Positions 5,453-5,583 of a stretch of 5,583 bases of DNA are shown piece after piece. Within the stretch, counting starts at the first letter, position 1, and every line of letters starts with the position of its first letter. The position numbers and the translations under genes were made by a program. The stretch covers positions 1 through 5,583 of the forward strand of contig JAFAOZ010000116.1 of NCBI GenBank assembly GCA_019247395.1. The letters are read 5' to 3'. The notes beneath the pieces were generated by a model, which saw only the letters and a program-made list of their open reading frames with translations, was not told the origin of the DNA and ran no database searches. The DNA comes from Vulcanimicrobiota bacterium. Lineage in GTDB: Bacteria > Vulcanimicrobiota > Vulcanimicrobiia > Vulcanimicrobiales > Vulcanimicrobiaceae.

Positions 5453-5583
5453 TCAGTTGGCTCCCGCATCGAACGAAACGTAGACGCCGTTCTCGGTCGC
5501 GGCGTAGAGCAGCCGCGGCTCGACGGGATCCTGGCGGACTGCGTTGACCGGCTGATTCGGCAGACCGTTGACGGCGAGCTCCC
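5453..5583 (-). pseudogene. Upstream piece of the propeller gene, ending at an in-frame TGA
   Basis: The same minus-strand frame as the downstream piece is open from the window edge (first full codon ends at 5579) to TGA 5453-5455. It encodes a propeller-blade sequence including VRQDPVEPRLLYAATENGVY and VSFDAGAN, after which the family normally has Trp-Gln-Ser-Leu-Gln. The reading resumes without a shift as QSLQLDLPHTSVRDL. The gene is therefore one frame interrupted by one stop codon. Most of the protein, including its signal peptide and first blades, lies outside the window. Confidence 0.8.

Noticed and set aside
5453..5455. Selenocysteine insertion at the in-frame TGA
   Set aside because: The family residue is Trp rather than Cys or Sec, and I see no obvious hairpin directly after the TGA that would serve as a bacterial SECIS element.
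1..5583. CRISPR array, tRNA, rRNA, insertion sequence or toxin-antitoxin pair
   Set aside because: No regularly spaced repeats, cloverleaf-like sequence, transposase motif or typical small-gene pair is visible on either strand.

Overview
The window is high-GC bacterial DNA, almost fully coding, with short or negative intergenic distances, GTG and TTG starts and a strong GC bias at third codon positions. There is no rRNA, tRNA, CRISPR array, transposase or phage gene. The gene set fits a soil or metagenome-type bacterium from a poorly sampled phylum. A short repeat at 5288-5320 resembles dispersed repeats I recall from such genomes (Eremiobacterota or Chloroflexota-like lineages). The lineage is a weak inference and cannot be fixed from this window.

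Left half, plus strand: a compact operon of four genes. It starts with the end of a membrane-anchored extracytoplasmic protein (1-453). Next is peptide chain release factor 3 (prfC, 476-2068), complete and with every GTPase motif. Then comes a small lipoprotein (2065-2427) whose GTG start overlaps the prfC stop. Last is a PLP-dependent threonine/serine dehydratase (2397-3398) that most likely starts at a TTG inside the lipoprotein gene. All junctions are 22 bp or shorter, so translational coupling is likely.

Right half, minus strand, read from the right edge: the C-terminal part of a large BNR/sortilin-like beta-propeller protein (5583 to 4577); 10 bp later a small secreted Cu/Zn-superoxide-dismutase-like beta-sandwich protein (4566 to 4153); a textbook rho-independent terminator (4131 to 4101); and a single-pass membrane protein (4074 to 3538, with a coding-like tail to 3403). 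That tail ends 4 bp from the stop of the dehydratase, so the two operons converge tail to tail with no visible terminator between them.

The most notable observation is that both the propeller gene and the membrane-protein gene carry one in-frame stop codon inside sequence that otherwise reads as intact protein. One is a TGA exactly where the propeller family has a conserved tryptophan. The other is a TAG followed by 44 coherent codons. These are most simply recent nonsense mutations or assembly errors. TGA is clearly a true stop elsewhere in the window, so genome-wide recoding is unlikely. I do not see a convincing new multi-gene system. The other points of interest are the stripped-down SOD-like protein, a repeat element translated in frame inside the propeller gene, and the unusual start of the dehydratase.
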